A DNA stretch of 64,000 nucleotides from Muricea muricata (GCA_963855995.1 OY979717.1:20311906-20375905), one strand, 5' to 3'; shown: positions 12,151 to 24,530, numbered from the stretch's first letter. The notes: a model not told the origin generated them from the sequence alone. A program made the numbers and translations.

Positions 12151-13747
12151 TGTTGTTAAAATATAATAATATTGAGACATGTACAGATTTTATTATAGCT
12201 ATGAATATTCGATTAGATTTAATCTAGTATTATTATGTTAATAATATAATTTGAGTTCATAGCATTAGTGAAGAAGGCGAAACAAAGTCAGCATGCATTC
12301 TAAATCGAGAAACGCATTAAAAATTGAACCACTTAAACCAGACGAAAGACGAAAACATTTTAGAAACTACATGCAAGTGGTAATTATGGAGACGAAGACT
12401 CGAAGTTCAGATTAAATATTTCCACATTGTGAAGCCATAAGGTATGAAGGCAGCGTTGCTGAACCACACAGGCGAAGAAATCCTCTCAATAGATGAGATA
12501 TCACGTCAAGAGTAATCGCGTTGACTGTTTAAATAGTGGAAAAGATTGGGACGAGCACAACAAAATACTTGACCTATGCTGACACGTCTGTAAGACCATG
12601 GCATGACATTAGCAAAGTGTGAATTCGGGGAAAAAATGCAGAATTCTATGGTGTCAGATTCACTGGAGAAGGCATAAAACCATTGAAAGAAAAAGCGTTG
12701 AAAGAGCGTGGAAGCCCAGCTTAAAAGAAGGAGTAAGACGTTTTCTCCAAATGCTGGAATATATGTCCCGATTTATCCAAACCTTTGCCCAGATCGTTGC
12801 TCCATTGCGACAACTAACAAAATCAGCGTCAACCCTTCAGCGAGGACCTCAAGAACAGGACGATTTTGAAGTCCAAAAACAGTTTGACAGAGCAAACAAT
12901 TGTCTTTTATTTTATCCCTGAAAAACCGATCAGAATTTACGTTGATGAGGAGAGGCAAACGGATGAAACAGTTGCGTCCTGGCGGAATGTGTGGAAGTTT
13001 TCCACAGAGGAAGTTTTAAATGATCACAGATTGCAAATTACTTGTACATCTGTCTAATAATCCAACATCGACAGCCCAACTGTACATCCTCTCCATTCAA
13101 GGATTGTATAATGTGGTTGAATATTAGAAAGGAGCAAAGAATATTGTGGATTATGGGTCGAGACACTTGACAAATACATGACGCTGTTCCTGTTGTGAAG
13201 TTTGTAAATGAATTAGAGGATGTACTACGAACTTATGTACAGAAGAAAACGAATACCTATGTATCATAACAAACGTAGAAACGTCAAGAAATCTGATATT
13301 GTTGTCGGAGACAGAATTCTGTTGAGTGATCGAAATATAGAGAAATGCTGTAGTAACAGCTCGATTTGGTACCGGAAACGTTTTCACGGGCGACAAGTCA
13401 AACTTCAAGATCTTAAGAAAAAGGACTGTTTTTTTGGAATAAAAGAAAATACAAGATAATTCAAGTTTTAACTAGAATGCACTCGAACAGCAAAGCAACG
13501 ATGAATACATGCAAGATGAGATGATGTATCAGACTGGTCACAAACTGAACGAGAAAAGACAACCTGTTTATATTACTCGTAGTGGTCGATATTACTGAAC
13601 GATTTCACAGCGAGGAACAAAAACTGGTATATAATGATATTCTATCAACATTTATGTCGTAATGGGATTTCTTTCGTAAGGATTTCTTTTAATATATTCA
13701 ATTTAGTATCATTATGTTAATAATATGAAATACCAAAAAAGAACAGT
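12151..13747 (+). mobile_element. decayed Ty3/Gypsy LTR retrotransposon
   Basis: Non-satellite DNA that interrupts satellite family 2 and contains pol remnants (see the pseudogene at 12603-13598). A short similar sequence, TATTATGTTAATAATAT at about 12227 and CATTATGTTAATAATAT at about 13710, flanks the coding remnant on both sides and may be residual LTR sequence. The total of 1.6 kb is far shorter than a complete element, so most of gag, protease, reverse transcriptase core and integrase core is missing. Confidence 0.65.
12603..13598 (+). pseudogene. Gypsy pol remnant (RT thumb, RNase H, integrase C-terminus)
   Basis: Pieces of one polyprotein appear in order but in shifting frames. LAKCEFG at 12606-12626 corresponds to the KCEFG motif after the RT palm. 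GVRRFLQMLEYMSRFI at 12730-12777 and VAPLRQLTK at 12796-12822 match the RT/RNase H connection. FIPEKPIRIYVDE near 12910-12950 leads toward RNase H. VEY-stop-KGAKNIVDYGSR at about 13116-13163 is the RNase H end. KRRNVKKSDIVVGDRILL at 13271-13324 is the integrase C-terminal region, followed by PVYITRSGR at 13563-13589 near the end of pol. Several stops and frameshifts break it, and the integrase zinc-binding and DDE core are deleted. Not functional. Confidence 0.75.
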
Positions 13748-13850
13748 ATAAAATTAATGCTCATGTAAACAACTTATAAATAGAGCCAATAAGTGATGGC
13801 ATACATGAAAGAAGGACGTCTGTTTTGAGTTTATAACAGTTTCCTTCATT
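13748..13850. repeat. LTR-like segment preceding satellite block A
   Basis: About 100 bp nearly repeated at 19170-19268 and likewise directly followed there by satellite. It contains TATAAAATTAATGCTCAT, a second TATAAATAG-like box, GAGCCAATAA and TTTTGAGTTTATAACAGTT. The TATA-like boxes and its place at the end of the Gypsy remnant suggest an LTR piece, but this is inference. Confidence 0.5.
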
Positions 13851-16800
13851 CGTTCAATTCTTCTGTTGTTCTTCCCATTTTTCTCATCTTAGCAACTTCT
13901 TTTTTCATATTCGCTTTAAATCTTGTTTCCAGTAATCTTCTCGCAATTTTCAATATATTTTTCATCTTTCTGTTTCGACCTTTCCGCGTTTTGCTGCTTT
14001 GATTTTTCATTCAAGTCGTCCCTCAACTATAGTCTTCTAATCAGTTTCCAATCTTGTATTCCTCTTTTCTTATCTTCTCAGCTTCCTTCTTCATTTTTGT
14101 TTCTAACCTTGTTTCCAGTAGTCTTCTCACAATTTTCTGTTTGGACCTTTCCACATTTTGCATTTTTTATCCTCCTATTTCAGCCCTGTTTTTGCTATAG
14201 TCTTCTAAGCAATTTCTAACTCTTCTGTTTTTCTTTCCATATTTTCTTATCCTCATAGCTTGCTTCTTCATATTCGCTTCTAACCTTCTTTCTGATAGTC
14301 TTCTCACAATTTTCAACATATATTTTTTGTCTTTCTGCTGTTACCTCTCCAAATTTTACATTTTCGAAAGTAATTTCCAATTCTTCTGTTCTTCTTTCCA
14401 TATTTTCTTATCTTATCAGCTTCCTTCTTCATACTCGTTTCTAACCTTGTTTCTAGTAGTCTTCTCACAATTTTCGAAATATTTTGTCCTTCTGTTTCAA
14501 CCATTCCACATTTTTCTGCTTTTATCCTTCTATTCCAGTCTGTTTTCTACTTTAGTCTGTAATTCCAATTCTTCTATTTTTCATTATATTTTTTCTAATC
14601 TTCTAAGCTTGCTCCTTCTTATTCGGTTGGAATCTTGTTTCCAGTAGTCTTCCCATACTTTTCAACATATATTTTTCGTCTTTTTTGCCCTCATCTTTCC
14701 ACATTTTACTTCTTTTATCTTTTTATTCCAGTCTTCCTGTCTTGCTTCTACTGTAGTCTTCTCAACCATTTCCAATTCTTCTGTTCTTCTTTCCATATAT
14801 TCTTATCTTATCAGCTTCCTTCTTCATACTCGTTTCTAACCTTGTTTCTAATAGTCTTCTCATAATTTTCAAAATTTTTGTCCTTTTGTTTCAACTATAC
14901 CACATTTTGCTGCTTTTATCCTCCTATTCCAGTCTGTTTTCTACTTTAGTCTGTAATTCCAATTCTTCTATTTTTCATTATATTTGTTCTAAACTTCTAA
15001 GCTTGCTCCTTCTTATTCGGTTGGAATCTTGTTTCCAGTAGTCTTCCCATACTTTTCAACATATATTTTTCGTCTTTTTTGTCCTCATCTTTCCACATTT
15101 TACTTCTTTTATCTTTTTATTCCAGTCTTCCTGTCTTGCTTCTACTATAGTCTTCTCAACCATTTCCAATTCTTCTGTTCTTCTTTCCATATATTCTTAT
15201 CTTATCAGCTTCTTTCTTCATACTCGTTTCTAACCTTGTTTCTAGTAGTCTTCTCATAATTTTCAAAATTTTTGTCCTTTTGTTTCAACTATACCACATT
15301 TTGCTGCTTTTATCCTCCTATTCCAGTCTGTTTTCTACTTTAGTCTGTAATTCCAATTCTTCTATTTTTCATTATATTTGTTCTAAACTTCTAAGCTTGC
15401 TCCTTCTTATTCGGTTGGAATCTTGTTTCCAGTAGTCTTCCCATACTTTTCAACATATATTTTTTGTCTTTTTTGTCCTCATCTTTCCACATTTTACTTC
15501 TTTTATCTTCGTATTCCAGTCTTCCTGTCTTGCTTCTACTATAGTCTTTTCAACCATTTCCAATTCTTCTGTTCTTCTTTCCATATTTTCTTATCTTCTC
15601 AGCTTCCTTTTTCATATTCGCTTCTAACTTTGTTTCCGGCAGTCTTCTCACAATTTTCAAAATAGTTTTCGTCTTTCTGTTTCGAATCCTTATGTTCTTT
15701 CTACCATCCTTTGTTATTTTCTCAGCTTCCTTCTTCACACTTGCTTCTAACCTTGTTTCCAGTAGTGTTCTTACAATTTTAAATATTTTTTTGTCTTTCT
15801 GTTTCAACCTTCCGCATTCTGCTGCTTTAATCTTCCTATCCCAGTCTTTTTTCTACTATAGTTTAAATTCAAATTCATCTATTTTTTATTCTATATTTTC
15901 TTAATCTAAACTTGCTTTTTAATATTCGGTCCCAATCTTGTTTCCAGTAGTCTTCTCACAATTTTCAACATATATTTTTCGTTTTCCTACTGTTATCTTT
16001 CCACATTTTACTTCTTTTATCTTCCTATTCCAGTCATACAGTCTTGCTTCTAGTATAGACTTCTCATTTATCTTATCAGCTTCTTTCTTCATATTCGTTT
16101 CTAACCTTGTTTCCAGTAGTGTTTTTAAAAATTTTCAATATATTTTTCGTCTTTTTCTTTCAACCTTTCCACATTTTGCTGCTTATATCCTCCTATTCCA
16201 GTCCTTTTTCTACTATAGTCTAAGATTCCAGTTCTTCTATTTTTCTTTCTATTTTTCCTTAACTTCTAAGCTTGCTTCTTCTTATTCGGTTCGAATCTTG
16301 CTTCCAGTAGTCTTCTCATACTTTTTAACACATATTTTTTGTCTTTTTTGCTGTTATCTTTCCACATTTTACTTCTTTTATCTTCCTATTCCAGTTTTCC
16401 TGTCTTGCTTCTACTATAGTATTCTCAGCAATCTCCAATTCTTCTCTCCGTGTTTTCCTATCTTATCAGATTCCTTCTTCATATTCGTTTCTAACCTTGT
16501 TTCTAGTAGTCTTCTCACAATTTTAAAATTACTTTTCGTCTTTCTGTTTTGACCTTTCCAGGTTTTGCTGCTTTCATCTTTCATTCCAGTCCTCCCTCTA
16601 CTATAGTCTTCTCACCAGTGTCCATGTCTTCTATTCCGACTTCCTCTTTATTTTATTTTCTCAGCTTCCTTCTTCGTATTTGTTTCTAACCTTGTTTCCA
16701 GTAATCTTCTCACAATTTTTAATATATCTTTCGTCTTTCTGTTTCGAATTCTTCTGCTCTTTCTTCCATCCATTCTTATTTTCTGAACTTTCTTCCTCAC

Positions 16801-18480
16801 ACTCGCTTCTAACCTTGTTTCCAGTAGTGTTCTTACAATTTTCAATATATTTTTCGTCTTTCTGTTTCAACCTTTCCACATTTTACTGCTTTTATCCTCC
16901 TATTCCAGCCCTTTTTCTATCTATATCTATAAATAATCTTCTATTTTTCTTTCTATGTCCTCTTAACTTATAAACTTGCTTCTTAATATTCGGTTCGAAA
17001 CTTCTTTGCAGTAGTCTCCTCATAATTTTCAACATATATTTTTCGTCTTTCTGTTGCTAACTTTCCGCATTTTGCTGTTTTATCTTCCTATTCCAGGCTT
17101 GCTTGTACAAGTCTTCTCCACAATTTCGAATCTTCTATTATTCTTTCAACCTTTTCTATCTATTTTTCTCTCTATTGTTACTTATTTCAGTCCTACTATA
17201 GTCTTCTCAACAACTCCAATTCTTCTTGTTTGACTTCTTATATTTTCTTAGATTGTTTTCTATTCGGTTCTGAGCTTGTTTCCAAAAGTTTTTCCCTACC
17301 AATTCGCACTGTACATTTCATTATCCTCTCGCTACTTTCTCGCTAATTCCCACTTTTATCTTCCTTTATCAGTTCTATTCCAATTCTTCTATTCCTCTTT
17401 CCATCTTTTCCATCTCCTTAATTTCTCGTAATTTTCAATATAATTATATTCATCTCTCTATTGCTACGTTTCTACCTTCATCTTTCTACCATAATCTTTG
17501 CAACAATTTCCAATCCTTCTACGCATGCGCATCTTCTCAACTTGCTTCTTTATCTTCCGTTTTAACTACGTTCCCAGCAGTCCTCTCTAACAATTTTCAA
17601 TCTATTTTTCATGTTCTTATTGCAACTTTCTTCGTCTTCCTGCCTTTATCTTTCAACGAAAGCGCTTCCGCTGTAGTCTTCTCGACAATTTCCATTTCTT
17701 TTATTCTAGTCTCTCCATCTTTTTCATCTTCTCAATTTGCTTCTTTAACTTTCACTGCTAACCTTTCTTCTAGTAGTCTTCTGGCAATTTCAATATTTAT
17801 TCATCTTCTTATTGCTACTAGTACTTTTCTACTTTAATGTTTCTACTCTAATCTTTTCAGCAACTTCAAATTCTTTTTCCATTTTTTCCCATCTTCTCAG
17901 CTTGCTTCTTTACATTCCGTTCTAACCTTGTTTCTAGTAGTCTATTTCATCTTCTTATTGCTACTTTCCTCACCTCCTGCTTTTATCCTCCAATTTCAGT
18001 CCTTTTGTTGTAGGCTTTCCATTGATTTCCAATTCTTCAATTCCTCTTTCCATCTTTTTAATTGTCCCAATTTTCTTCTTTCCACCCCTGCTAGCATTCT
18101 GTCCATCTTTTCAGCCTGCCTCTTCAGATTCGGTTCTAATCCATTTTCCAGAAGTCTTATTGCGATTTTCTTATAACTTTTCATCTTCCTGTTGCTACCT
18201 TCAACATCTTCTTCCCATTATGTATCTATTTCGGTCGTGCTTCCACTATTGTCTTCCCATGAATTTCGAATTGTTCTGTTCGATTCTTCTTTTTATCCCT
18301 CTATTGCTACCTTTAGCATCTTCCAACTTTTATCTCCAAAGTTTAGTCGTGCTTGCCTTTTACTCTACTCTTCCTAACATTTTCAAATTCTGCCAGTCTT
18401 CTTTCCATCTTTCCGACCTTCTTAACTTGCCATTCTCCATATTGTTCACAACTTTCAATTCATTTTTTATCTTACGTGAA
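13851..18480. repeat. satellite family 2, block A
   Basis: About 4.6 kb of 197-bp-class units, pyrimidine-rich on the plus strand and purine-rich on the minus strand. On the minus strand each unit reads partly as coiled-coil-like peptide (ETRLETNMKKEAEKIRK in one frame, EKTIVEARQEDWNRKIK in another). Because 197 is not a multiple of three the frame shifts at every unit boundary, so no long protein is encoded. Towards 17.1-18.5 kb the units are more diverged. Homologous, at an offset of about 4.8-4.9 kb, to block B. Confidence 0.85.
14395..15576. repeat. 394-bp higher-order repeat, three copies
   Basis: CCAGTAGTCTTCCCATACTT occurs at 14641, 15035 and 15429, exactly 394 bp apart, and sequence around these points is almost identical between copies. 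One 394-bp unit is two 197-bp monomers that differ from each other, so this is a true higher-order repeat and the youngest-looking part of the array. Block B lacks the extra copies. Confidence 0.88.
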
Positions 18481-19169
18481 TATGCATGATATATAGGCGG
18501 CTTAGAAACATGAACAATCTGACTATATACATGGGTATCGTGATAAATGTCCACATATAAATTACCTACACAGTATACATATAAATTTATTTTGGCGCTA
18601 TTTTCTCACACGTGACAAGCCAGTTGATAGATGATTATGATATTTATTCCTATTTGCTGTGCGCTATCAAGTTTACTAACTATCCTTATTCTAAACACAA
18701 TATTTCTTACGTTCCGACATAAGTTTGGCAAGAAGCATATTTAAGTTATGCCTAACATGTAAGTAGATTTCAATGTATATGTACTATATGTTAAATGGTG
18801 ATTTGTAATTTAGCAAGATATAACTTCTAACAGGCAGTTTTTAAAATTCCATATTACTTTATACTTTACAGAAAATGTTATGATGTTATAATTAACGTTA
18901 CAGGTTTACACATAAACAAATGTTATTGAAAACTTGATATTATAACTGATATCTCCCTACTATCTATCTGTGTGAATGCAGGGTCATATTATGTAAAATC
19001 TGTCATGCATTACTATTTTTCATAAGTATACCTGTCCAGAGATTTACATGCAGGGTCATTGTACTACCCATCTGTGGTGCATTAACATAATTATATTACA
19101 TACGGGGCATGTTATACGGTATCCTTTGTACCTTATGTAGGCATTCTACTATATACAAGTAATATATAC
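18481..19169. repeat. spacer A between satellite blocks
   Basis: About 690 bp that is closely repeated at 23373-24500. It includes CATGATATA near 18485, TTTTGGCGCTATTTTCTCAC at 18590-18609, TTCCTATTTGC at 18647 and GGTTTACACATAAACAAATG near 18903. This copy lacks the hAT-like insertion of the other and preserves its empty target, TTCCTATT at 18647-18654. No coding frame. Confidence 0.85.
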
Positions 19170-19268
19170 CACTATAAAATTAATGCTCATTTAAATAGCT
19201 TTAAAATAGAGCCAATAAATAATGGTCTAGATGAAACGAGGACGTCTATTTTGAGTTTATAACAGTTT
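19170..19268. repeat. LTR-like segment preceding satellite block B
   Basis: Second copy of the segment at 13748-13850, sharing TATAAAATTAATGCTCAT, AAAATAGAGCCAATAAA and TTTTGAGTTTATAACAGTTT. It lies exactly between spacer A and block B, so the repeating supra-unit appears to be LTR-like segment, satellite, spacer. Confidence 0.6.
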
Positions 19269-22200
19269 GCTTCTTCATATTCGATTCGAATCTAGTGGTC
19301 TTCTCACAATTTTCAACACATATTTTTTCATCTTTCTGCTGCTACATTTCCACATTTTGCTCCTTTTATCTTCCTAATCCAGTCTTCCTGTCCTGCTTCT
19401 ACTACAGTCTTTTCAGCAATTTCCAAATTTTCTGTTCTTCTTTCCATTTTTTTTCTCATCTTAGCAACTTCCTTTTTCATATTCGCTTTAAACCTTGTTT
19501 CCAGTAGTCTTCTCGCAAATTTCAAAATATTTTTCGTCTTTCTGTTTCGACCTTTCCGCGTTTAGCTGCTTTTTCCAGTCCTCCCTCCACTATAGTCTTC
19601 CAATCATTTTCCAATCTTCTATTTCTCTTTTCGTATCTTCTCAGGCTCAGCTTCCTTCTTCATATTTGTTTCTAATCCTGTTTCCAGTAGTCTTTTCGTC
19701 TTTCTGTTTCGACCTTTCCGTATTTTGCTTCTTTTAACTTCCTATTCCAGCCCTGCTTTTGCTATAGTCTTCTCAGCAATTTCCAATTCTTCTGTTTTTC
19801 TTTCCATCTTTTCTTATCTTCTGAGCTTGCTGATTCATATTCGCTTCTAACCTTGCTTTTAATAGTTTTCTCACAATTTTCAACATGTATTTTTCGTCTT
19901 CCTGCTGTTACCTCCCCACATTTTACTTCTTTTATCTTCCTACTCCAGTCTTGATTCTACTACAGTCTTCTCAGCAATTTCCAATACTTTCTTATCCTAT
20001 CAGCTTCTTCTTCATACTAGTTTCTAACCTTGTTACTAGTAGTCTTCTCACAATTTTCAAAATATTTTGTCTTTCTGTTTCAACCTTTCCACATTTTGCT
20101 GCTTTCATCCTCCTATTCCAGTACGTTTTCTACTATAGTCTGTAATTCCAATTCTTCTATTTTTCATTGTATCTTTTCTTAACTTCTAAGCTTGCTTCTT
20201 CTTACTCGGTTCGAATCTTGTTTCCAGTAGTCTTCTCATACTCTTCAACATATATTTTTCGTCTTTTTTGCTGTCATCTTTCCACAATCTACTTCTTTTA
20301 TCTTCCTATTCCAGTTTTCCTGTCTTGCTTCTACTATAGTCTTCTCAACCTTTTCCAATTCTTGCTCTTCTTTCTATGTTTTCTTATCTTCTCAGCTTCC
20401 TTCTTCATACTTGTTTCTAACCTTATTTCCAGTACTCTTCTCACAATTTTCAATACATCTTTCGTCTTTCTGTTTTGAATCCTTCTGTTCTTATTTCAGC
20501 CTTTGTTATCTTCTCAGCTTCCTTCTTCACACTTGCTTCTAACCTTGTTTCCAGTAGTGTTCTTACAATTTTAAATATATTTTTTGTCTTTCTGTTTCAA
20601 CCTTTCCACATTTCGCTGCCCTTATCTTCCTATTCCAATCTTTTTTCTACTATAGTCTATAATTCCAATTCTTCTATTTTTATTTCTATCTTTTCTTAAC
20701 TTCTAAACTTGCTTCTTCTTCATAGTCGGTTCCAATCTTGTTTCCAGTAGTCTTCTCATAATTTTCAACACATATTTTTCGTCTTTCTGCTGTTATCTTT
20801 CCACATTTTACTTCTTTTATCTTCCTATTCCAATCTTCCGGTCTTGCTTCTACTATAGTCTTCTCATTTATCTTATCAGCTTCTTTCTTCATATTCTTTT
20901 CTAACCTTGTTTCCAGTAGTGTTTTTAAAAATTTTCAATATATTTTTCGTTTTTCTGTTTGACCCTTTCCACATTTTGCTGCTTTTATCCTCCTATTCCA
21001 GTCCTTTTTTTACTATAGTCTATAATTCCAATTCTTCTATTTTTATTTCTATCTTTTCTTAACTTCTAAACTTGCTTCTTCTTATTCGGTTCGAATCTTG
21101 TTTCCAGTAGTCTTCTCATACTTTTCAACGAATATGTTTCGTCTTTTTCGCTGTTATCTTTCCACATTTTACTTCTTTTATCTTCCCATTCCAGTCTTCC
21201 AGTCTTGCTTCTACTATAGTCTTTTCAGCAATTTCCAATTCTTTTGTTCTTCTTTCCATGTTTTCGTATCTTATCAGCTTCCTTCTTCATATTAGTTTCT
21301 AACCTTGTTTCTTGTAGTCTTCTCCCAATTTTCAAAATAATTTTCGTCTTTCTATTTCGACCTTTCCACATTTTGCTGCTGTCATCTTTCATTCCAGTCC
21401 TCCCTCCTCCTACTATAGTCTTCTCATCAGTTTCCAATTCTTCTAATCCTATTTCCATGTTTTCTTATCTTCTCAGCTTCCTTCTTCATATTTGTTTCCA
21501 ACCTTGTTTCCAGCAGTCTTCTCACAATTTTCAATATATCTTTTGTCTTTCTGTTTCGAATTCTTCTGTTCTTCCTTCTATCCATTCTTATCTTTTTAGC
21601 TTTCTTCTTCGCACTCTCTTCTAACCTTGTTTCCAGTAGTTTTCTTACAATCTTCAATATATTTTTCGTCTTTCTGTTTCGACCTTTCCACATTTTGCCT
21701 CTTTTTTCTTCCTATTTCAGGCCTGCTTTTACTATAGTCTATTTAGCAATTTCCAGTTCTATTCCTATTTCCATCTTCTTATCTTGTCAGCTTCCTTTGT
21801 CTACCTATATTTAATACATAATCTTTCTATGTTCTCTTAACTTCTAAGCTTGCTTCTTCATATTCTGTTCCAATCTTGTTTCCAGTAGTCTTCTTATAAT
21901 TTTCAACATATATTTTTCGTCTTTCTGTTGCTAACTTTCCGCATTTTGCTGTTTTATCTTCCTATTCCAGGCTTGCTTGTACTAGTCTTCTCCACAATTT
22001 CGAATCTTCTATTATTCTTTCAACCTTTTCTATCTATTTTTCTCTCTATTGTTACTCATTTCAATCCTACGATTAATACTTTTCTCTACAATTTCCAATT
22101 CTTCTTCAATCTTTGACTTTCTTATATTTTCTAACTTCTTAGATTGTTTTCAATAGTTTTTTTCCAACCAATTCGCCCTGTACATTTCATCTTCCTCTCG

Positions 22201-23372
22201 CTATTGTTTCGCTAATTCCCACTTTTATCTTCCTTCATCAGTTCTATTCCAATTCTTCTATTCCTCTTTCCATCTTTCTCATCTCTTTAATTTCTCGTAA
22301 TTTTCAATATAATTATATCCATCTTTCTATTGCTACTTTTCTACTTTCATCTTTCTACCATAATCTTTTCAACAACTTCCAATCCTTCTATGCATTTTCT
22401 CAACTTGCTTTTTTATATTCAGTTTTAACCTTGTTCCCAGTAGTCTTCTCTCACAATTTTCAATCTATTTTTCATGTTCTTATTGCAACTTCCTTCATCT
22501 TCCTGCCTTTATCTTCCCATGAAAGCCCTTCCGCTGCCGCTGTGGTATTCTCAAGGATTTCCAAGTCTTTTATCTAAGTCTCTCCATCTTTTTCATCTTC
22601 TCAATTTGCTTCTTTAGCATTCAGTGCTAACCTTGCTTCTAGTGGTCTTCTTGCAATTTTCAATATGTAATTTTTCATCTTTTTATTGCTACTAGGACTT
22701 TACTCTACTTTAATCTTCCTACTCTAATCTTTTCAACAACTTCAAATTCTTATTCCATTCTTTCCCATCTTCTCGGCTTGCTTCTTTACATTCGATTCTA
22801 ACCTTGTTTCCAGTAGTCTTCTCTCACCACTTTTCATCTATTTTTCATCTTCTTATTGCTACCTTCCTCATCTTCCTGCTTTTATCCTCCAATTTCAGTC
22901 CTTTTGCTGTAGGCTTCCCAATGATTTCCAATTCTTCAATTCCTGTTTCCATCTTTTTCATCGTCTCAATTTTCTTCTTTCCACTCCTGCTTACCTTCTT
23001 TCCATCTTTTCAGGCGGCTTCTTCATATTCGATTCTAATCCATTTTTCATAATTCAAATTTTATTGCGATTTTCTTATAATTTTTCATCTTTCTGTTGCT
23101 ACCTTCAATATCTTCTTACCATTATGAACTTATTTCGGTCGTGCTTCTACTATTGTCTTCCCATGAATTTCAAATTATTCTATTCTTCTTTTCATCCCTC
23201 TATTGCTATCTTTAGCATCTTCCAACTTTTATCTCCAAAGTTTAGTCGTGCTTGCCTTCTACTCTACTCTTCCTAACGATTTCAAATTCCGCCAGTCTTC
23301 TTTCCATCTTTCCTACCTTCTCAACTTGTCATTCTCTATATTTTTCACAACTTTCAATTTATTTTTCATCTT
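19269..23372. repeat. satellite family 2, block B
   Basis: About 4.1 kb of 197-bp-class units homologous to block A. Matching landmarks (for example TCATTTATCTTATCAGCTTC at about 16066 and 20865) are about 4.8 kb apart, but near the left ends the offset is about 5.57 kb. The difference is close to 788 bp, the size of two extra 394-bp repeats in block A. Frames on either strand are by-products. Confidence 0.85.
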
Positions 23373-24530
23373 GCGTTAATAAGCATGATATACCGGTAGC
23401 TTATAAACAACAATCTGATGATATACATAGATACCGTGATATAAATTTATTTTGGCGCTATTTTCTCACACGTGACAAGCCATGTGACATATGATTATGA
23501 TATTGTTCCTATTCAGGGTTGGTAGTTTGGCCTATTAGAGGCCAAATAACTCGATTTTGGCTTCTTTTTTTCTTGCTTGGCCTCAAAAAAGAAGTTTGGC
23601 TTTTTGGCTACTTTTTGGCCTCTTTCTATTTCAAAGTAATGCTTGGAAAATGTTTCGATCTTAGTTTGATTATATATGTTTAATCGTCATAATAATGTAG
23701 GTATGTATACTAATTGTGATACTTTTAGTATATGAGGATATATAATTAGTATTCATGGAATAAATTAGTTGTGCTACGCAGTACACTAGTCATCGCACTA
23801 GTTGTAAAATAAAAGCTGAACAGTGTTAATACCCAAAACTATTAGGAATGAGTTTGCGATAAATTTGGGCTTTTTAGCATTTATTTGGCCGTGTTAGAAA
23901 AATTGTAGTTTGGCCTCTTTTGGTAGATTTTGGCCTCTTTTTGCATAGCTATTTGGCTCCAAGCATGCGCAGGGCCTCCCAACCCTGTTCCTATTTGCTC
24001 TTCGGCGGCAAGTTTACGAACTTTCCTTATTCTAAACACAATATTTCTTGCGTTCCGACATAAGTTTGGCAAGAATCATTTAAATTATGCCTAACATGTA
24101 AGTAGATTTGAATGTATATGTACTATATGTTAAATGGTGATTTGCAATTTAGCAAGATATAACTTCTAACAGGCAGTTTTTAAAATTCCATATTACTTTA
24201 TACTTTACAGAAAATGTTATGATGTTATAATTAACGCTACAGGTTTACACATAAACAAATGTTATTGAAAACTTTATATTATAACTGATATCTCCCTGCT
24301 ATCTATCTGTGTGAATGCAGGGTCATATTATGTAAAATCTGTCATGCATTACTATTTTTCATAAGTATACCTGTCCAGGGATTTACATGCATGGTCATTG
24401 TACTACCCATCTGTGGTGCATTAACATAATTATATTACATACGGGGCCTGTTATACGGTATCCTTTGTACCTTATGTGTGCGTTCTATTATATACAAATA
24501 ATATATACCTGGGGCTTTATGTTTTTGCAC
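23373..24530. repeat. spacer B, with transposon insertion
   Basis: Homologue of spacer A with a 474-bp insertion at 23514-23987. Outside the insertion the two spacers differ by scattered substitutions and small indels. After about 24490 the sequence diverges and grades into the minisatellite-like DNA to the right. Confidence 0.85.
23514..23987. mobile_element. hAT-like non-autonomous transposon (copy 1)
   Basis: 474 bp starting CAGGGTTGGTAG and ending CTCCCAACCCTG, giving imperfect 12-bp TIRs with core CAGGGTTGG. It is flanked by a perfect 8-bp duplication TTCCTATT (23506-23513 and 23988-23995), and spacer A carries the unoccupied TTCCTATT at 18647-18654. An 8-bp duplication with CAGGG-type ends is characteristic of the hAT superfamily. 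The interior has no transposase but holds many TTTGGCC or TTTTGGC motifs near both ends, which may be subterminal transposase-binding sites. A second copy is at 58982-59473. Confidence 0.9.

Noticed and set aside
8834..18489. Many Phe/Ser/Leu-rich frames of 60-220 codons on the plus strand
   Set aside because: They follow the pyrimidine-rich satellite, recur with the repeat unit and shift frame between units. Hydrophobic appearance is due to TTT/TTC/TCT codons, not membrane proteins.
11479..21693. Lys/Glu/Arg-rich coiled-coil-like frames on the minus strand
   Set aside because: Each stops within one or two satellite monomers because 197 bp is not divisible by three. Kept as an observation about satellite origin, not as genes.
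8640..23372. CRISPR array
   Set aside because: Repeats are long, diverged and contiguous with no unique spacers, and the DNA is clearly eukaryotic.
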